This document shows positions 51,401 to 62,053 of a stretch of DNA of 64,000 nt, in pieces. Each line of letters begins with the position of its first letter. Position 1 is the first letter of the stretch. The notes below the pieces were generated by a model that saw only the letters and a list, made by a program, of their open reading frames with translations, made no database searches and had not been told where the DNA came from. The translations under genes were made by a program, and so were the position numbers. Origin of the DNA: Sulfuriferula sp047300855 (GTDB taxonomy: Bacteria; Pseudomonadota; Gammaproteobacteria; Burkholderiales; Sulfuriferulaceae); contig NZ_CP170197.1 of assembly GCF_047300855.1 (NCBI RefSeq), forward strand, positions 2,852,001 to 2,916,000, read 5' to 3'.

Positions 51401-53887
51401 CCGGCGCGTGAGCTCATTGCCGCGCTGGAAGCCCTGCAGACCGCCACCCTCGAATACGAAGCGCAACTGACCGAAAGCGATGCAGTTAGCGTTGAACCCG
51501 TCGTCGAGCCGGGTATCGAAATCGGAGCAGGCCCGGCTGATACCCTCTCGGTCAGTCCGGTAAATATTATCGAAGCTGCCACGGACATTCCGCACCTCAA
51601 TACGCTGCTCGCCACTGCCGAGGAGCAACAGGCACGCCGCAATATTGTGGATGATCTCGATGATCAGTTGCTACCGATTTTCCTTGAGGAAGCGGCTGAA
51701 TTAATGCCGAAGATCAGTGCTGAAAGCCGCAATTGGCGTGCCAATCCCACCCAGGGTGATGCCCCCGCCAGCTTGCAGCGACTGTTGCATACACTCAAAG
51801 GCAGCGCGCGTATGGCCGGCGCCATGCGTCTAGGCGAGCTGACCCATGTCATGGAAACGCAAGTGGTCAACGCGCTTGAATCCGGCTCCCTGGGAGAAGC
51901 CTATTTCGATGAATTTGAAATCGAGCTGGACCGTCTTAACGATGCATTGAACCAGTTGCTGCACCCTGAGGAAATCAAACCGTCGGTCGAGACAGAAGAG
52001 CCACATCCACATACGGTTCAGCCAGAGGCGCTGCATGTGCATACGCCAGCCGTGGCTTTCATCGAGTCGGAGTCCCGGGCGCATATGCTACGCATCCGTG
52101 CTGATACGGTAGATCGACTCGTTAACGAAGCCGGCGAAATCAGTATCTCGCGTTCGCGTCTGGAAAGCAGTGTCTCCGGCATCAAACAAAACGCGGCTGA
52201 ACTGGCGGAAAATATCGGACGCTTGCGCAGCCAGTTGCGCGAACTGGAAATCCAGGCGGAAAGCCAGATGCAGTCCACGCTCTCGCATATGCAAATGGAT
52301 GATCAGCAGTTCGATCCACTGGAATTCGACCGCTTCACACGGCTGCAGGAACTTACCCGCATGATTGCAGAGAGCATTAATGACGTCGGTACCGTGCAGC
52401 AAAACATCTCCATCGGCCTCGGCGAAACCGAGATCGCATTAACGCAGCAAGGCCGCATGACGCGTGACCTGCAACAGGCATTGATGCATATTCGTATCGT
52501 GCCACTGTCCAGCATTGCCGATCGCCTGCACCGCACGGTGCGACGTGCGGCCAAGGATATGGGCAAGAAAGCCAGCCTGCAGATAATCGGCGAACAGGTC
52601 GAAATTGATCGCAGCGTACTGGAAAAAATGGTTGCGCCTTTCGAACACCTGTTACGCAATGCCGTTGCTCACGGTCTGGAACTGCCTGCCGACAGGGTAC
52701 AGGCAGGAAAATCCGAATACGGCGAGATTGTGCTACATGCACGGCAGGAGGGTAACGAAGTCATGCTGTCGTTGCGCGATGACGGGCGCGGACTCGATCT
52801 GGAGGCGATCCGTGCTCGCGCCATTGCCAAAGGCCTATTGCAACCAGAAATAAACGTGGCGCCCAACCAGCTGATGCAATTTATTTTTGCACCCGGTTTT
52901 TCCACGGCGGAAACTGTCACCGAATTGTCGGGCCGGGGTATCGGCATGGACGTGGTGAAAAGCGAAATCACCGGTCTCGGCGGCCGTCTTGAAGTATCCA
53001 GCGAAATGGGTAAAGGTGCGCAGTTCATGATCTATCTGCCCCTCACGCTCGCCGTAACCCAGACAGTCCTGATAAAGGCTGCCGACCATCTGTATGCACT
53101 GCCTTCCACCATGGTCGAGCAGGTGCAGGAATACAAGAGCGAAGTCCTGGCCCAATTACTCGGCACAGGCGCCATCGAATGGCAGGGTAACCACTATAGC
53201 CTGTTCTACTTGCCGCACCTCCTGGGTCAGACAGAGCAAGCCCATCTCACCCAGCGTTACAATGCGGTCATTCTGCTACGTAGCGGCATGCAGCGTTGCG
53301 CAGTTCTTGTTGATGAGCTGATAGGCAACCGCGAGGTCGTGGTGAAAAATATCGGGCCGCAATTGGCCCGGGTCAGTGGTATCGCCGGCGCCACGGTACT
53401 CGGTAATGGACAGATAGTGCTCATTCTCAACCCTGTGCAGTTGGCACTGCGCCAGGGAGAACACACCCCGACCACCGCAGCACCCATCGTCGAAATAGAG
53501 CCTGTACGCAACAAAGTGGTGATGGTTGTAGACGACTCGCTTACCGTACGCAAGATTACCGGCCGCCTGCTGGCACGGGAAGGTTATGAAGTCATCACTG
53601 CCAAGGATGGCCTGGATGCATTGCAAATGCTTCAGGATGTGGTACCGGACGTGATGTTGCTGGACATCGAAATGCCGCGCATGGATGGTTTTGAGCTGAC
53701 CAAAACCATGCGTGCCGACGCGCAACTGGCCGGGGTGCCCATTATCATGATCACATCACGCACTGCAGATAAGCATCGGGATCACGCCATGAGCCTGGGG
53801 GTCAATGCCTACCTCGGCAAGCCCTTCCAGGAAGAAGAGTTGCTGGCTCAAGTTGCACATTACATGCAGCTGTCTGAAACGGCTTGA
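48425..53887 (+). CDS. chpA: Pil-Chp hybrid histidine kinase ChpA (PilL)
   Basis: 1820 residues. The N-terminal 650 are helical and resemble degenerate Hpt modules without His. Three Hpt domains with candidate phospho-His are visible: His723 (FHTLKGSGRMVG), His929 (AAHTLAGIAG, less canonical) and His1122 (LHTLKGSARMAG). Then P4 ATPase (about 1390-1545: HLLRNAVAHGLE, DDGRGLD, ELSGRGIGMDVVKSE), CheW/P5 (about 1545-1685) and a receiver with Asp1747 (LLDIEMPRMDG). Pseudomonas ChpA has more Xpt domains, so this is a reduced version. It phosphorylates PilG and PilH. No pilK or chpB methylation genes follow. Confidence 0.94.
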   Translation: MSATVEYDTGPLSWVKSEIDHALQQTRDALSKFRPGEDDPAQLRNARTYLNQVSGAIEMVGLQGVALVSQETKKLLEQLENQTLPVNAAAIDLIQRTIDAICIYLDDLVKGKPNLELRLFPLYQEIRTTLGIENSAESDLFFPDLNQRAPRIPSVVSRTEAELTALVKKSRAQFQRGLLAFLRQQNADQGLAVMRGAVHEIEQAMELPANRTLWWGATAFVDCLANHAIEPNFAVKQLCGRIDLQMRRLAEGSNKVAERLLKDILYFVAKSGDVSDHVKAVKEAFSLDHIMPDNAGESGEMAALMPLLKELRNLLAPAKESWLKFTAGNRDSLAQFQSHINTLHTRIAELKSTPLSNLLTLISEIANSTGSLASDKTESLGLEMATALLLIQNTLENYQNVTGELVAQADVQMLRLRAAAYGDVDVSQIPEIPLLDEMSRHAQERLLIAQVAQEIQSNLKQAEEVLDAFFRDPEHDRQTLVSINAPLTQVQGALSILQLDQAGQLLSAARNIVLGFQDVQRPINETDFAVLADALSSLGLFIDALRHQRSDADTILLPALQQLGLWEPEADAASDPSTPSVEDSLDALKLDVREQHNAWQEAPEEENAQKKFLSALHELEEDAELIGDYALKQQTTDALKLAGNGPNPALSQAIQEISGSQSVPHEIAALADDTTNQAIDAELLEIFLEEASEVLDSIASHLEISRAEPHNHDSLTTLRRNFHTLKGSGRMVGLTDLGEVAWSIEQLLNQWLQDEKSASEAVLEVLSDAHVHFDGWIKSLKSSGQAHIVADELVAKATQLRTGELPEPALEPAELPQAEHAAPELESAVHEPIETVSQSEAAVTDDSSVTAIAETDLGNLNTAEEMTVVEIAPPEDDRISIGTNLISAPLLDIFLREAEQHHATLRREFVRLQNNPGEPVAYDFMRAAHTLAGIAGTTGFTAAADLAHALEAWLTQLQESVAPLPSDSRLTDDTITALGAMLDNIRAKTPPVPARELIAALEALQTATLEYEAQLTESDAVSVEPVVEPGIEIGAGPADTLSVSPVNIIEAATDIPHLNTLLATAEEQQARRNIVDDLDDQLLPIFLEEAAELMPKISAESRNWRANPTQGDAPASLQRLLHTLKGSARMAGAMRLGELTHVMETQVVNALESGSLGEAYFDEFEIELDRLNDALNQLLHPEEIKPSVETEEPHPHTVQPEALHVHTPAVAFIESESRAHMLRIRADTVDRLVNEAGEISISRSRLESSVSGIKQNAAELAENIGRLRSQLRELEIQAESQMQSTLSHMQMDDQQFDPLEFDRFTRLQELTRMIAESINDVGTVQQNISIGLGETEIALTQQGRMTRDLQQALMHIRIVPLSSIADRLHRTVRRAAKDMGKKASLQIIGEQVEIDRSVLEKMVAPFEHLLRNAVAHGLELPADRVQAGKSEYGEIVLHARQEGNEVMLSLRDDGRGLDLEAIRARAIAKGLLQPEINVAPNQLMQFIFAPGFSTAETVTELSGRGIGMDVVKSEITGLGGRLEVSSEMGKGAQFMIYLPLTLAVTQTVLIKAADHLYALPSTMVEQVQEYKSEVLAQLLGTGAIEWQGNHYSLFYLPHLLGQTEQAHLTQRYNAVILLRSGMQRCAVLVDELIGNREVVVKNIGPQLARVSGIAGATVLGNGQIVLILNPVQLALRQGEHTPTTAAPIVEIEPVRNKVVMVVDDSLTVRKITGRLLAREGYEVITAKDGLDALQMLQDVVPDVMLLDIEMPRMDGFELTKTMRADAQLAGVPIIMITSRTADKHRDHAMSLGVNAYLGKPFQEEELLAQVAHYMQLSETA

Positions 53888-53895
53888 ATTCAGCA

Positions 53896-53915
53896 GGCCC
53901 GCTACTGAGCGGGCC
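53896..53915 (+). terminator. Weak terminator-like hairpin after chpA
   Basis: 8-bp stem GGCCCGCT/AGCGGGCC with loop ACTG just past the chpA stop, without a T-run. It lies between convergent chpA and uppP. Confidence 0.45.
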
Positions 53916-53968
53916 ACCCCTCCAGTTACCTCTCGCTACGCGAGTTCATCCAGCGTGCCCTGTACAGA

Positions 53969-54790
53969 TCAACCCGCACTGGCAAATAAGGTATCGCGGA
54001 AATAGATCAGCAAAAGTACGCCAAACACAATGCGATACCAGGCAAATATTGCGAAGCTGTGGTTGGAAATATAGTGCAGCAACGCGCGTACAGCAAAAAA
54101 CGCACTGACAAAGGCCGTGGCGAAGCCAATCCCGAACACTACAAAATCGTGGGCATGAAGTTCATGCCAATGTTTCACCAGTTCGTAGAAGGTGGCCGCG
54201 AACATGGTGGGAATGGCGAGGAAAAAGGAAAATTCCGTAGCTGCCTGCCGCGATAACCCGAAGATCATCCCGCCCATGATCGTGGCACCTGAGCGCGACG
54301 TGCCCGGGATGATGGAAAACGCCTGGGCAAAACCTACCTTGAGGGCGTCTTTCCAGGTCATGTCATCAACATGAAGAACGCGTGGGTTGCGCGCGTAGCG
54401 TTCCACCGCAAAAATCACGAAGCCTCCCAGGATAAAAAAAACACCGACCCAGAACGGGGTAAACAAATGCGCCTTGATCGCTTTGATGAACAGCAGCCCG
54501 AAAACTGCCGCCGGCAAAAAGGCAATCATTATGTTTGCGGCAAAGCGCTGGGACACCGGGTCGTGTCCGAGCCCCCTCACCACCTTGCCGATGCGTTCCC
54601 GGAACTCCCACACCACAGCCAGAATCGCGCCAAGCTGGATAACGATTTCAAACACCTTCCCTACGTTATCGTTGAAATTCAGCAAGTCACCCGCAATGAT
54701 CAGATGGCCGGTAGACGACACCGGCAAAAACTCCGTCACACCTTCCACCAAGCCCATGATAAAGGCCTTGAGATATATCAGATAGTCCAT
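53969..54790 (-). CDS. uppP: Undecaprenyl-diphosphatase UppP (BacA)
   Basis: Recycles undecaprenyl diphosphate to the lipid carrier used for peptidoglycan and polysaccharide synthesis. 273 residues from ATG 54790 (GGGGAA upstream); four upstream codons are unlikely. Polytopic, with the two active-site motifs VEGVTEFLPVSSTGHL and IPGTSRSGATI. A short hairpin with a T8 run sits 11 bases before the start. Confidence 0.95.
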   Translation of the reverse strand: MDYLIYLKAFIMGLVEGVTEFLPVSSTGHLIIAGDLLNFNDNVGKVFEIVIQLGAILAVVWEFRERIGKVVRGLGHDPVSQRFAANIMIAFLPAAVFGLLFIKAIKAHLFTPFWVGVFFILGGFVIFAVERYARNPRVLHVDDMTWKDALKVGFAQAFSIIPGTSRSGATIMGGMIFGLSRQAATEFSFFLAIPTMFAATFYELVKHWHELHAHDFVVFGIGFATAFVSAFFAVRALLHYISNHSFAIFAWYRIVFGVLLLIYFRDTLFASAG

Positions 54791-54800
54791 CGTTCCCCGC

Positions 54801-54821
54801 AAAAAAAAGCCCGTTCAGGGC
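54801..54821 (-). terminator. Short terminator-like hairpin upstream of uppP
   Basis: On the minus strand GCCC-TGAAC-GGGC followed by eight U residues. It would end thiC transcripts, or act as an attenuator in the uppP leader, since it stops 10 bases before the uppP start codon. Confidence 0.55.
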
Positions 54822-55024
54822 GTGAATCAGTTTAGGTGCCAACCGTACTTAAGCGCAGCACGGCAATCAAGCCGGATGTTTCCTGAATTTGCGAGATGAT
54901 CGCGCAGACTCATTCATGATAAAGAACTTTTGTGAAGAAAAAACGTAGCGGCTAATATGCTGGGCCCCTACTGGTGCACGCCGTTTCAAGTTATGAAACG
55001 ACGCGGAACGTGTTCCATGATGAA

Positions 55025-56941
<1,917 letters not shown>

Positions 56942-56986
56942 GGAAAAATCCTTAAGCAGAATAGCGTAAGGAGCACGGCCAGATGC

Positions 56987-57068
56987 TTCCCTACGACGGC
57001 ATGACCCGTATCAGGTTCAAAGGGTGTGTCTCACTGCGCTGACCAACTGCCGCGCAGACCCCTAGCAG
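56987..57068 (-). promoter_or_regulatory. TPP riboswitch (THI element) of thiC
   Basis: Read on the minus strand the leader contains the conserved CTGAGA-like arm as GTGAGAC, followed by the core ACCCTTTGAACCTGAT and a closing GTAGGGA, with the 5' arm GGGGTCTGCG. The order and spacing match the thiamine pyrophosphate aptamer. It lies 46 bases upstream of the thiC ATG and should turn expression down when TPP is abundant. Confidence 0.93.
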
Positions 57069-57075
57069 AGGTGTT

Positions 57076-57104
57076 AAATTAAAGGAATTATGGAATAATC
57101 GCAA
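57076..57104 (-). promoter_or_regulatory. Sigma-70 type promoter of thiC
   Basis: Minus-strand TTGCGA, 17 bases, TAATTT; predicted start of transcription near 57069, exactly where the riboswitch begins. Confidence 0.55.
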
Positions 57105-57133
57105 GGGATTAATATGCGTCCAGGTGTTTAACA

Positions 57134-57787
57134 ATGAATATCGAACAAGCCCGCTTCAACATGATCGAGCAACAGATCCGTACCTGGGATGTGCTGGATC
57201 AGGACATCCTCAACCTGTTGTCCAAGGTCAAGCGTGAGGAATTTGTCCCGCAGACATATCGCACCCTGGCGTTTGTGGATATGGAAATTCCGCTCGGCCA
57301 CAACCAGCTGATGATGCAGCCCAAGCTCGAAGCACGCATCGTGCAGGAATTGTCCATCAAAAAAACCGACAAGATTCTCGAAGTCGGCACCGGTAGCGGC
57401 TACCTCACCGCGTTACTGGCACATCAGGGGCACCATGTTCACAGCGTGGATATCGTGCCAGACTTCAAGACACGCGCCGAAGTCAAACTCAAGGCGCATG
57501 GATTTGCGAATGCCTCGCTGGAAGTTGGCGATGCCGCGCGCGGCTGGTCGCGGCATGGTCCGTATGACGTGATTGTGCTCACCGGCTCCATACCGATATT
57601 GCCGGAAGTTTTCCTGCATGACCTGAAACCCGGCGGACGAATGTTCGCCATTGTCGGTGATGCGCCCGCGATGCAGGCCCAACTCGTCACGTGCATGGCC
57701 GAAGGCGCCTACAACACCGTGACACTGTTTGAAACCAACATTCAGCCGCTCATCAACGCCCAGCAACCCGAACGCTTCGTGTTTTAA
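57134..57787 (+). CDS. Protein-L-isoaspartate O-methyltransferase family protein
   Basis: 217 residues of the Pcm-like family that often sits before rhodanese and tolC in betaproteobacteria. SAM motif I ILEVGTGSGYLTALLA, LGHNQLMMQPKLEARI in place of the PCMT substrate loop, VGDAARGW, YDVIVLTGS, LKPGGRMFAIVG. Whether it repairs isoaspartate is not certain, since the usual Ser/Thr-rich active loop is altered. 7 bases before the rhodanese gene. Confidence 0.88.
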   Translation: MNIEQARFNMIEQQIRTWDVLDQDILNLLSKVKREEFVPQTYRTLAFVDMEIPLGHNQLMMQPKLEARIVQELSIKKTDKILEVGTGSGYLTALLAHQGHHVHSVDIVPDFKTRAEVKLKAHGFANASLEVGDAARGWSRHGPYDVIVLTGSIPILPEVFLHDLKPGGRMFAIVGDAPAMQAQLVTCMAEGAYNTVTLFETNIQPLINAQQPERFVF

Positions 57788-57794
57788 TCCCCGC

Positions 57795-58118
57795 ATGCAG
57801 CAAATCGATGCGCATGAACTCCAGCAATGGATACAGGACGCGAGCCGCGTCAGTCCGTTTTTGCTGGATGTGCGCGAGCCTTGGGAATATGAGTATTGCC
57901 ACATCGCCAATAGCCGATTGGTACCGATGCAGAGCGTACCCGGCAAACTGGACACGCTCGACAAAAACGCGCACATTGTGGTGATCTGTCATCATGGCGT
58001 ACGCAGCATGCAAGTGGCGCGTTACCTCGAACATGCCGGGTTTGAACAAGTCTACAATCTGCAGGGTGGCGTGGACAGCTGGGCCCAGGTGGTGGACACC
58101 GGCATGCGTACGTACTGA
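57795..58118 (+). CDS. Single-domain rhodanese-like protein
   Basis: 107 residues from ATG 57795; the open frame to 57729 overlaps the previous gene. LLDVREPWEYEYCHI, catalytic Cys65 in VVICHHGVRSMQVA (six-residue loop of sulfurtransferases), YNLQGGVDSW. Cytoplasmic sulfur transfer. Sits between the methyltransferase and the TolC-like gene, apparently one operon. Confidence 0.92.
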   Translation: MQQIDAHELQQWIQDASRVSPFLLDVREPWEYEYCHIANSRLVPMQSVPGKLDTLDKNAHIVVICHHGVRSMQVARYLEHAGFEQVYNLQGGVDSWAQVVDTGMRTY

Positions 58119-58150
58119 AACCCATCAATACCTATTTGCGAGATGCCTTT

Positions 58151-59455
58151 ATGAAACAATTGTCTCTTGCACTCATTGGTATCGGATTTAGCCACCTGGC
58201 GTTCTCAGCCAACCTCTCAGATATTTATCATCAGGCACAAAACAGCGATGCTGCCTTTGCTTCCGCCCGTGCGGCTTATCGCGCCGGCGTGGAAAAACTG
58301 CCGCAGGGCCGCGCCGGCTTGCTGCCTCAGGCCAGCCTCAACGCCAATGCGCTTAACAACGACACCCACTCATCGCTGTTCGGCAACATGAATTACACCT
58401 TCAGGAGCGCCGCTGTCACCGTCACCCAGCCGATCTACCGCAAGCAGAACTGGGAACAGTACGAACAGGCCAAGCAACAAGTCAGCGCAGCCGAGGCACA
58501 GCTCGCCAGCAGTGCGCAGGATCTGATCCTGCGCACTGCGCAGGCGTATTTTGATGTATTGCAAAGTCAGGACAACATCAACTTCGTGCGCGCACAGAAG
58601 GCCGCCATCGGCGAGCAACTGGCACAAGCCAAGCGCAATTTCGAGGTCGGCACCGCCACCATTACCGACAGCAACGAAGCGCAGGCGCGTTCTGATCTCG
58701 CCAATGCCCAGGAAATCGCCGCCCTCAATGACCTGCAAATCAAGCAGCGTGCACTGCAACGCATCATCGGCACTATGCCACCCAAACTCGACGCGCTTGG
58801 GGATAAACTGCAGCTCGCCCCGCCTAATCCCGCCAACATGGACGTGTGGATCGCCCGCGCCGAGCTGGGCAGCCCGGTACTCAAGGCACAACTCGCCGGC
58901 TACGAGATCGCCCGGCGCGAGGTCGAGCGGAACCGCGCCGGCCACTATCCGACCCTGGATGCAGTCGCCAGTTACGCGGACAACCGCAACCAGAATTTTG
59001 GTGGATTCCAGGTCAACACCAAAAATGCGGTAATCGGGGTGGAGTTCAACCTGCCGCTGTATCAGGGCGGCCTGGTCGGTTCGCGCGTGCGCGAAGCAGT
59101 GGCCAACCAGGACAAGGCGCGCGCAGACCTCGAAGACGCGCGGCGCCAGGTCGACCTCAATACCAGCCAGGCCTACCTTGGCGTAACCAGTGGCGAAGCC
59201 CAGGTCAAGGCACTGGAACAGGCGCTGATATCCAGCCAGACTTCACTCGACTCCACCCGGCTCGGCTTCGAAGTCGGCGTGCGCACCACGGTGGATGTAC
59301 TCAATGCTCAGCAACAACTGTATTCCGCGAAACGTGATCTGGCCGCTGCGCGTTATAACTACATCCTATCCAGCCTGCGCCTGAAAGCCGCGGCCGGAAC
59401 ATTGAGCGAAATGGACCTTGGCGAAGTGGACAAATGGCTGGTGAGCAACAACTAA
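58151..59455 (+). CDS. TolC family outer membrane channel protein
   Basis: 434 residues from ATG 58151. Signal peptide about 1-20 (SHLAFSA-N). Two homologous halves with long helices and barrel strands: LSDIYHQAQNSDAAFASARA, FDVLQSQDNINFVRAQKAA, VGVEFNLPLYQGGLVGSRV (I), VGVRTTVDVLNAQQQLYSA. Trimeric exit duct for type I secretion or efflux. No inner-membrane partner is adjacent; general TolC is the simplest call. Confidence 0.93.
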   Translation: MKQLSLALIGIGFSHLAFSANLSDIYHQAQNSDAAFASARAAYRAGVEKLPQGRAGLLPQASLNANALNNDTHSSLFGNMNYTFRSAAVTVTQPIYRKQNWEQYEQAKQQVSAAEAQLASSAQDLILRTAQAYFDVLQSQDNINFVRAQKAAIGEQLAQAKRNFEVGTATITDSNEAQARSDLANAQEIAALNDLQIKQRALQRIIGTMPPKLDALGDKLQLAPPNPANMDVWIARAELGSPVLKAQLAGYEIARREVERNRAGHYPTLDAVASYADNRNQNFGGFQVNTKNAVIGVEFNLPLYQGGLVGSRVREAVANQDKARADLEDARRQVDLNTSQAYLGVTSGEAQVKALEQALISSQTSLDSTRLGFEVGVRTTVDVLNAQQQLYSAKRDLAAARYNYILSSLRLKAAAGTLSEMDLGEVDKWLVSNN

Positions 59456-59461
59456 TCCAGT

Positions 59462-60727
59462 TCAATCCATAAATTGATCAATAATCTGCATCAGGCGCTG
59501 CACCGTGCCTCGATGGGCGCGGCTAAACGCCAGCGCAGCTTCCGACATCTGGCGACGGCGCGAGGAGTCGTCCAGCAAACCCTTGAGTTCTCGCGCCAAT
59601 CCGGCTGCATCCTCCACCCGCTTTGCCGCACCACTGGCGACAGCCTGGCGCGCCACCTCGGCAAAGTTCCAGGTATGCGGGCCAATCAACACCGGGCAAC
59701 CTACGGCCGCCGCTTCAATCAGGTTCTGTCCGCCGAATGGCAGCAAACTCCCCCCCACAAACGCCACATCGGCGGCGCGATAATAGGCAAACAATTCGCC
59801 CATGCTGTCGCCCAGCAATACCGCGGTCTGCGCCGCCACGGGCCGACCTGCGCTGCGCCGCTGATAAACAATGCCGCGCCGTTCCAGCAGCGCGACCACT
59901 TCGTCAAAACGTTGCGGATGACGCGGCACAATCACCGTAAGCAGATCGGGCTGTGCAACCCGTTCCAGCGCATCCAGCACCAGCGCCTCCTCGCCTTCGC
60001 GCGTACTGGCCGCCACGAATACCGGCCGGGCGCTGCCCAGTTGCGCGCGCAGCCGCACTCCGGCCTGGATTTGCGCATGCGGCGGCTCGCAATCAAATTT
60101 CAGGTTGCCCGCCACTTCAACATGTAAAGCACCCAGCTGGCTCAGGCGATCCGCATCGGCGCGGGTTTGCGCTACCACAGCAGCCAGCTTGCCCATGCTG
60201 TTGCGCACCAGCACGCCGAGCCAGCCATAGCGTCGTGCCGAGCGCGCTGACAGGCGTGCGTTCACCAGCAGCACAGGCGTGCCGCTGGCGTGGCAGGCAG
60301 CAATCAGGTTCGGCCAGATTTCGGTTTCCATCAGCATGCCTATCGCCGGCTGGAAATGCCGAACGAAGCGCCGCACTGCAAAACTGTAATCGTAGGGTAG
60401 ATATACTCGCAGCACGCGCTCGCCAAACAGCGACTCGCTGGTCGCGCGCCCGGTGGGCGTGGTATGCGTCAGCAAAATCCGGTGCCCCGGGTAGCGCGAC
60501 AGCAACGCCTGCACCAGCGGCACCGCGGCACGCGTCTCGCCCACCGACACCGCGTGCAGCCAGATCACCGGTTGCGTGGCGCGTTTCGGATAAAACCCGA
60601 AGCGCTCGCCCCAGTGCTGCAGGTATGCAGGCTGGCGACGCGCGCGCCAGAGCAGGTGCAGCATCGTGTAAGGAAGTGCAAGGACCAGCAGCAAGGCGTA
60701 GATGAGCCAGGACAAAAGCAGTTTCAT
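59462..60727 (-). CDS. waaA: 3-deoxy-D-manno-octulosonic acid (Kdo) transferase
   Basis: Adds Kdo to lipid IVA in lipopolysaccharide core synthesis at the inner membrane. 421 residues, GT-B fold: N-terminal membrane anchor LLSWLIYALLLVLALPY, WLHAVSVGETRAAVPL, MLMETEIWPNLIAAC, GGSLLPFGGQNLIEAAAVG (in parts). Convergent with the tolC-like gene, divergent from the epimerase. Confidence 0.95.
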   Translation of the reverse strand: MKLLLSWLIYALLLVLALPYTMLHLLWRARRQPAYLQHWGERFGFYPKRATQPVIWLHAVSVGETRAAVPLVQALLSRYPGHRILLTHTTPTGRATSESLFGERVLRVYLPYDYSFAVRRFVRHFQPAIGMLMETEIWPNLIAACHASGTPVLLVNARLSARSARRYGWLGVLVRNSMGKLAAVVAQTRADADRLSQLGALHVEVAGNLKFDCEPPHAQIQAGVRLRAQLGSARPVFVAASTREGEEALVLDALERVAQPDLLTVIVPRHPQRFDEVVALLERRGIVYQRRSAGRPVAAQTAVLLGDSMGELFAYYRAADVAFVGGSLLPFGGQNLIEAAAVGCPVLIGPHTWNFAEVARQAVASGAAKRVEDAAGLARELKGLLDDSSRRRQMSEAALAFSRAHRGTVQRLMQIIDQFMD

Positions 60728-60764
60728 GCCGGCATTCTAACAGCGCATGAAGCACAAGCGAGCA

Positions 60765-60773
60765 TGCTAGAAT
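60765..60773 (+). promoter_or_regulatory. Extended -10 promoter of the epimerase gene
   Basis: TGC-TAGAAT, an extended -10 element, 24 bases before the ATG. No good -35 is seen. A GGAGG ribosome binding site follows at 60789-60793. Confidence 0.4.
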
Positions 60774-60797
60774 CTGCTCAATAATTCTGGAGGCAAC

Positions 60798-61811
60798 ATG
60801 AAAATCCTGCTCACCGGCGCGGCTGGCTTCATCGGAATGCACACCGCCCTGCAACTTCTGGCGCGCGGCGATGTAGTCGTCGGTGTGGATAACCTCAACG
60901 ATTACTACGATGTCAACCTCAAGCGCGCGCGACTGGCGCAGCTTACCCCCCATGACAACTTCCGCTTCATCCAGCTAGACATTGCCGACCGGGCAACCAT
61001 GGAAACCCTGTTCGCCACGGAAAAATTCCAGCGCGTCATCAATCTCGCCGCCCAGCCCGGCGTGCGCTATTCGCTGAAAAATCCGCACGCCTATATCCAG
61101 TCCAATATTGTCGGCCTGACCAACGTTCTCGAAGGCTGCCGCCACAACCAGGTCGAACACCTGGTCTACGCTAGCAGTTCCAGCGTATATGGCGCCAATA
61201 CGCACATGCCGTTTTCCGTACACGACAACGTCGATCATCCGGTCAGCCTGTACGCGGCCACCAAAAAAGCCAGCGAGATGATGGCGCACAGCTACAGCCA
61301 CCTGTATAACCTGCCCACCACCGGCCTGCGCTTTTTCACTGTGTACGGCCCGTGGGGCCGTCCGGACATGTCACCCTCTCTGTTCGCCGGCGCCATCCTG
61401 CGCGGTGAGCCGATCGACGTCTTCAACCAGGGCAAAATGCAGCGCGACTTCACCTATATCGACGACATCGTCGAAGGCGTGGTACGCATCCTCGACCGCG
61501 TCGCCACCCCTGATCCCCGCTTCGACACCAACGCCCCCGACCCCGGCACCAGTTACGCTCCCTACCGCGTCTACAACATCGGTAACCACGAGCCGGTGGA
61601 ACTGATGACCTTCATTGAAACCATCGAACGCGCTGCGGGCCGGCAGGCCGTGAAAAACTTCCTGCCCATGCAGGCCGGCGACGTGGTGGCGACCTACGCT
61701 GATGTGGCCGACCTCAAACGGGACGTGGGGTTTGAGCCGAGCACACCCCTCGCCGAAGGGATAGAGAAATTTGTGGCGTGGTATCGCGGTTATTATCATC
61801 AAACCGGGTGA
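60798..61811 (+). CDS. NAD-dependent nucleotide-sugar epimerase (UDP-glucuronate 4-epimerase type)
   Basis: 337 residues, extended SDR. NAD loop TGAAGFIGMHTALQL, catalytic Ser in YASSSSVYG, YAATKK (Tyr-x3-Lys), GRPDMSPSLFAGAIL, QRDFTYIDDIVEG. The NLNDYYDVNLKRARL segment and overall pattern match UDP-glucuronate 4-epimerases that provide UDP-galacturonate for capsule, LPS or exopolysaccharide. First gene of a polysaccharide region. Confidence 0.9.
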   Translation: MKILLTGAAGFIGMHTALQLLARGDVVVGVDNLNDYYDVNLKRARLAQLTPHDNFRFIQLDIADRATMETLFATEKFQRVINLAAQPGVRYSLKNPHAYIQSNIVGLTNVLEGCRHNQVEHLVYASSSSVYGANTHMPFSVHDNVDHPVSLYAATKKASEMMAHSYSHLYNLPTTGLRFFTVYGPWGRPDMSPSLFAGAILRGEPIDVFNQGKMQRDFTYIDDIVEGVVRILDRVATPDPRFDTNAPDPGTSYAPYRVYNIGNHEPVELMTFIETIERAAGRQAVKNFLPMQAGDVVATYADVADLKRDVGFEPSTPLAEGIEKFVAWYRGYYHQTG

Positions 61812-62053
61812 TGGCTGCACCGATCAACCCGTCTAACTCTGCTAGATAGGCCGCAGACATTTGAATGCGCCTGCAATCCAGAAGACCACACCTCTACAGA
61901 TTAGACACCCTAGCGTATGGCGCAAGAAAGCGACCTCTGTTTACGCGTCTAAGCCCAGAAAATGATACCCTCAAAACCAATCTTCACTGGTAAAACAAAA
62001 ATCATTGTGCCGACAAGGCTTTGCCGCCACTGCTTTTTCCGTCAATCGCTGAC

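Noticed and set aside
60730..60746. Possible sigma-54 site upstream of the epimerase
   Set aside because: Only about 6 of 12 positions match; an extended -10 closer to the gene is a better candidate.
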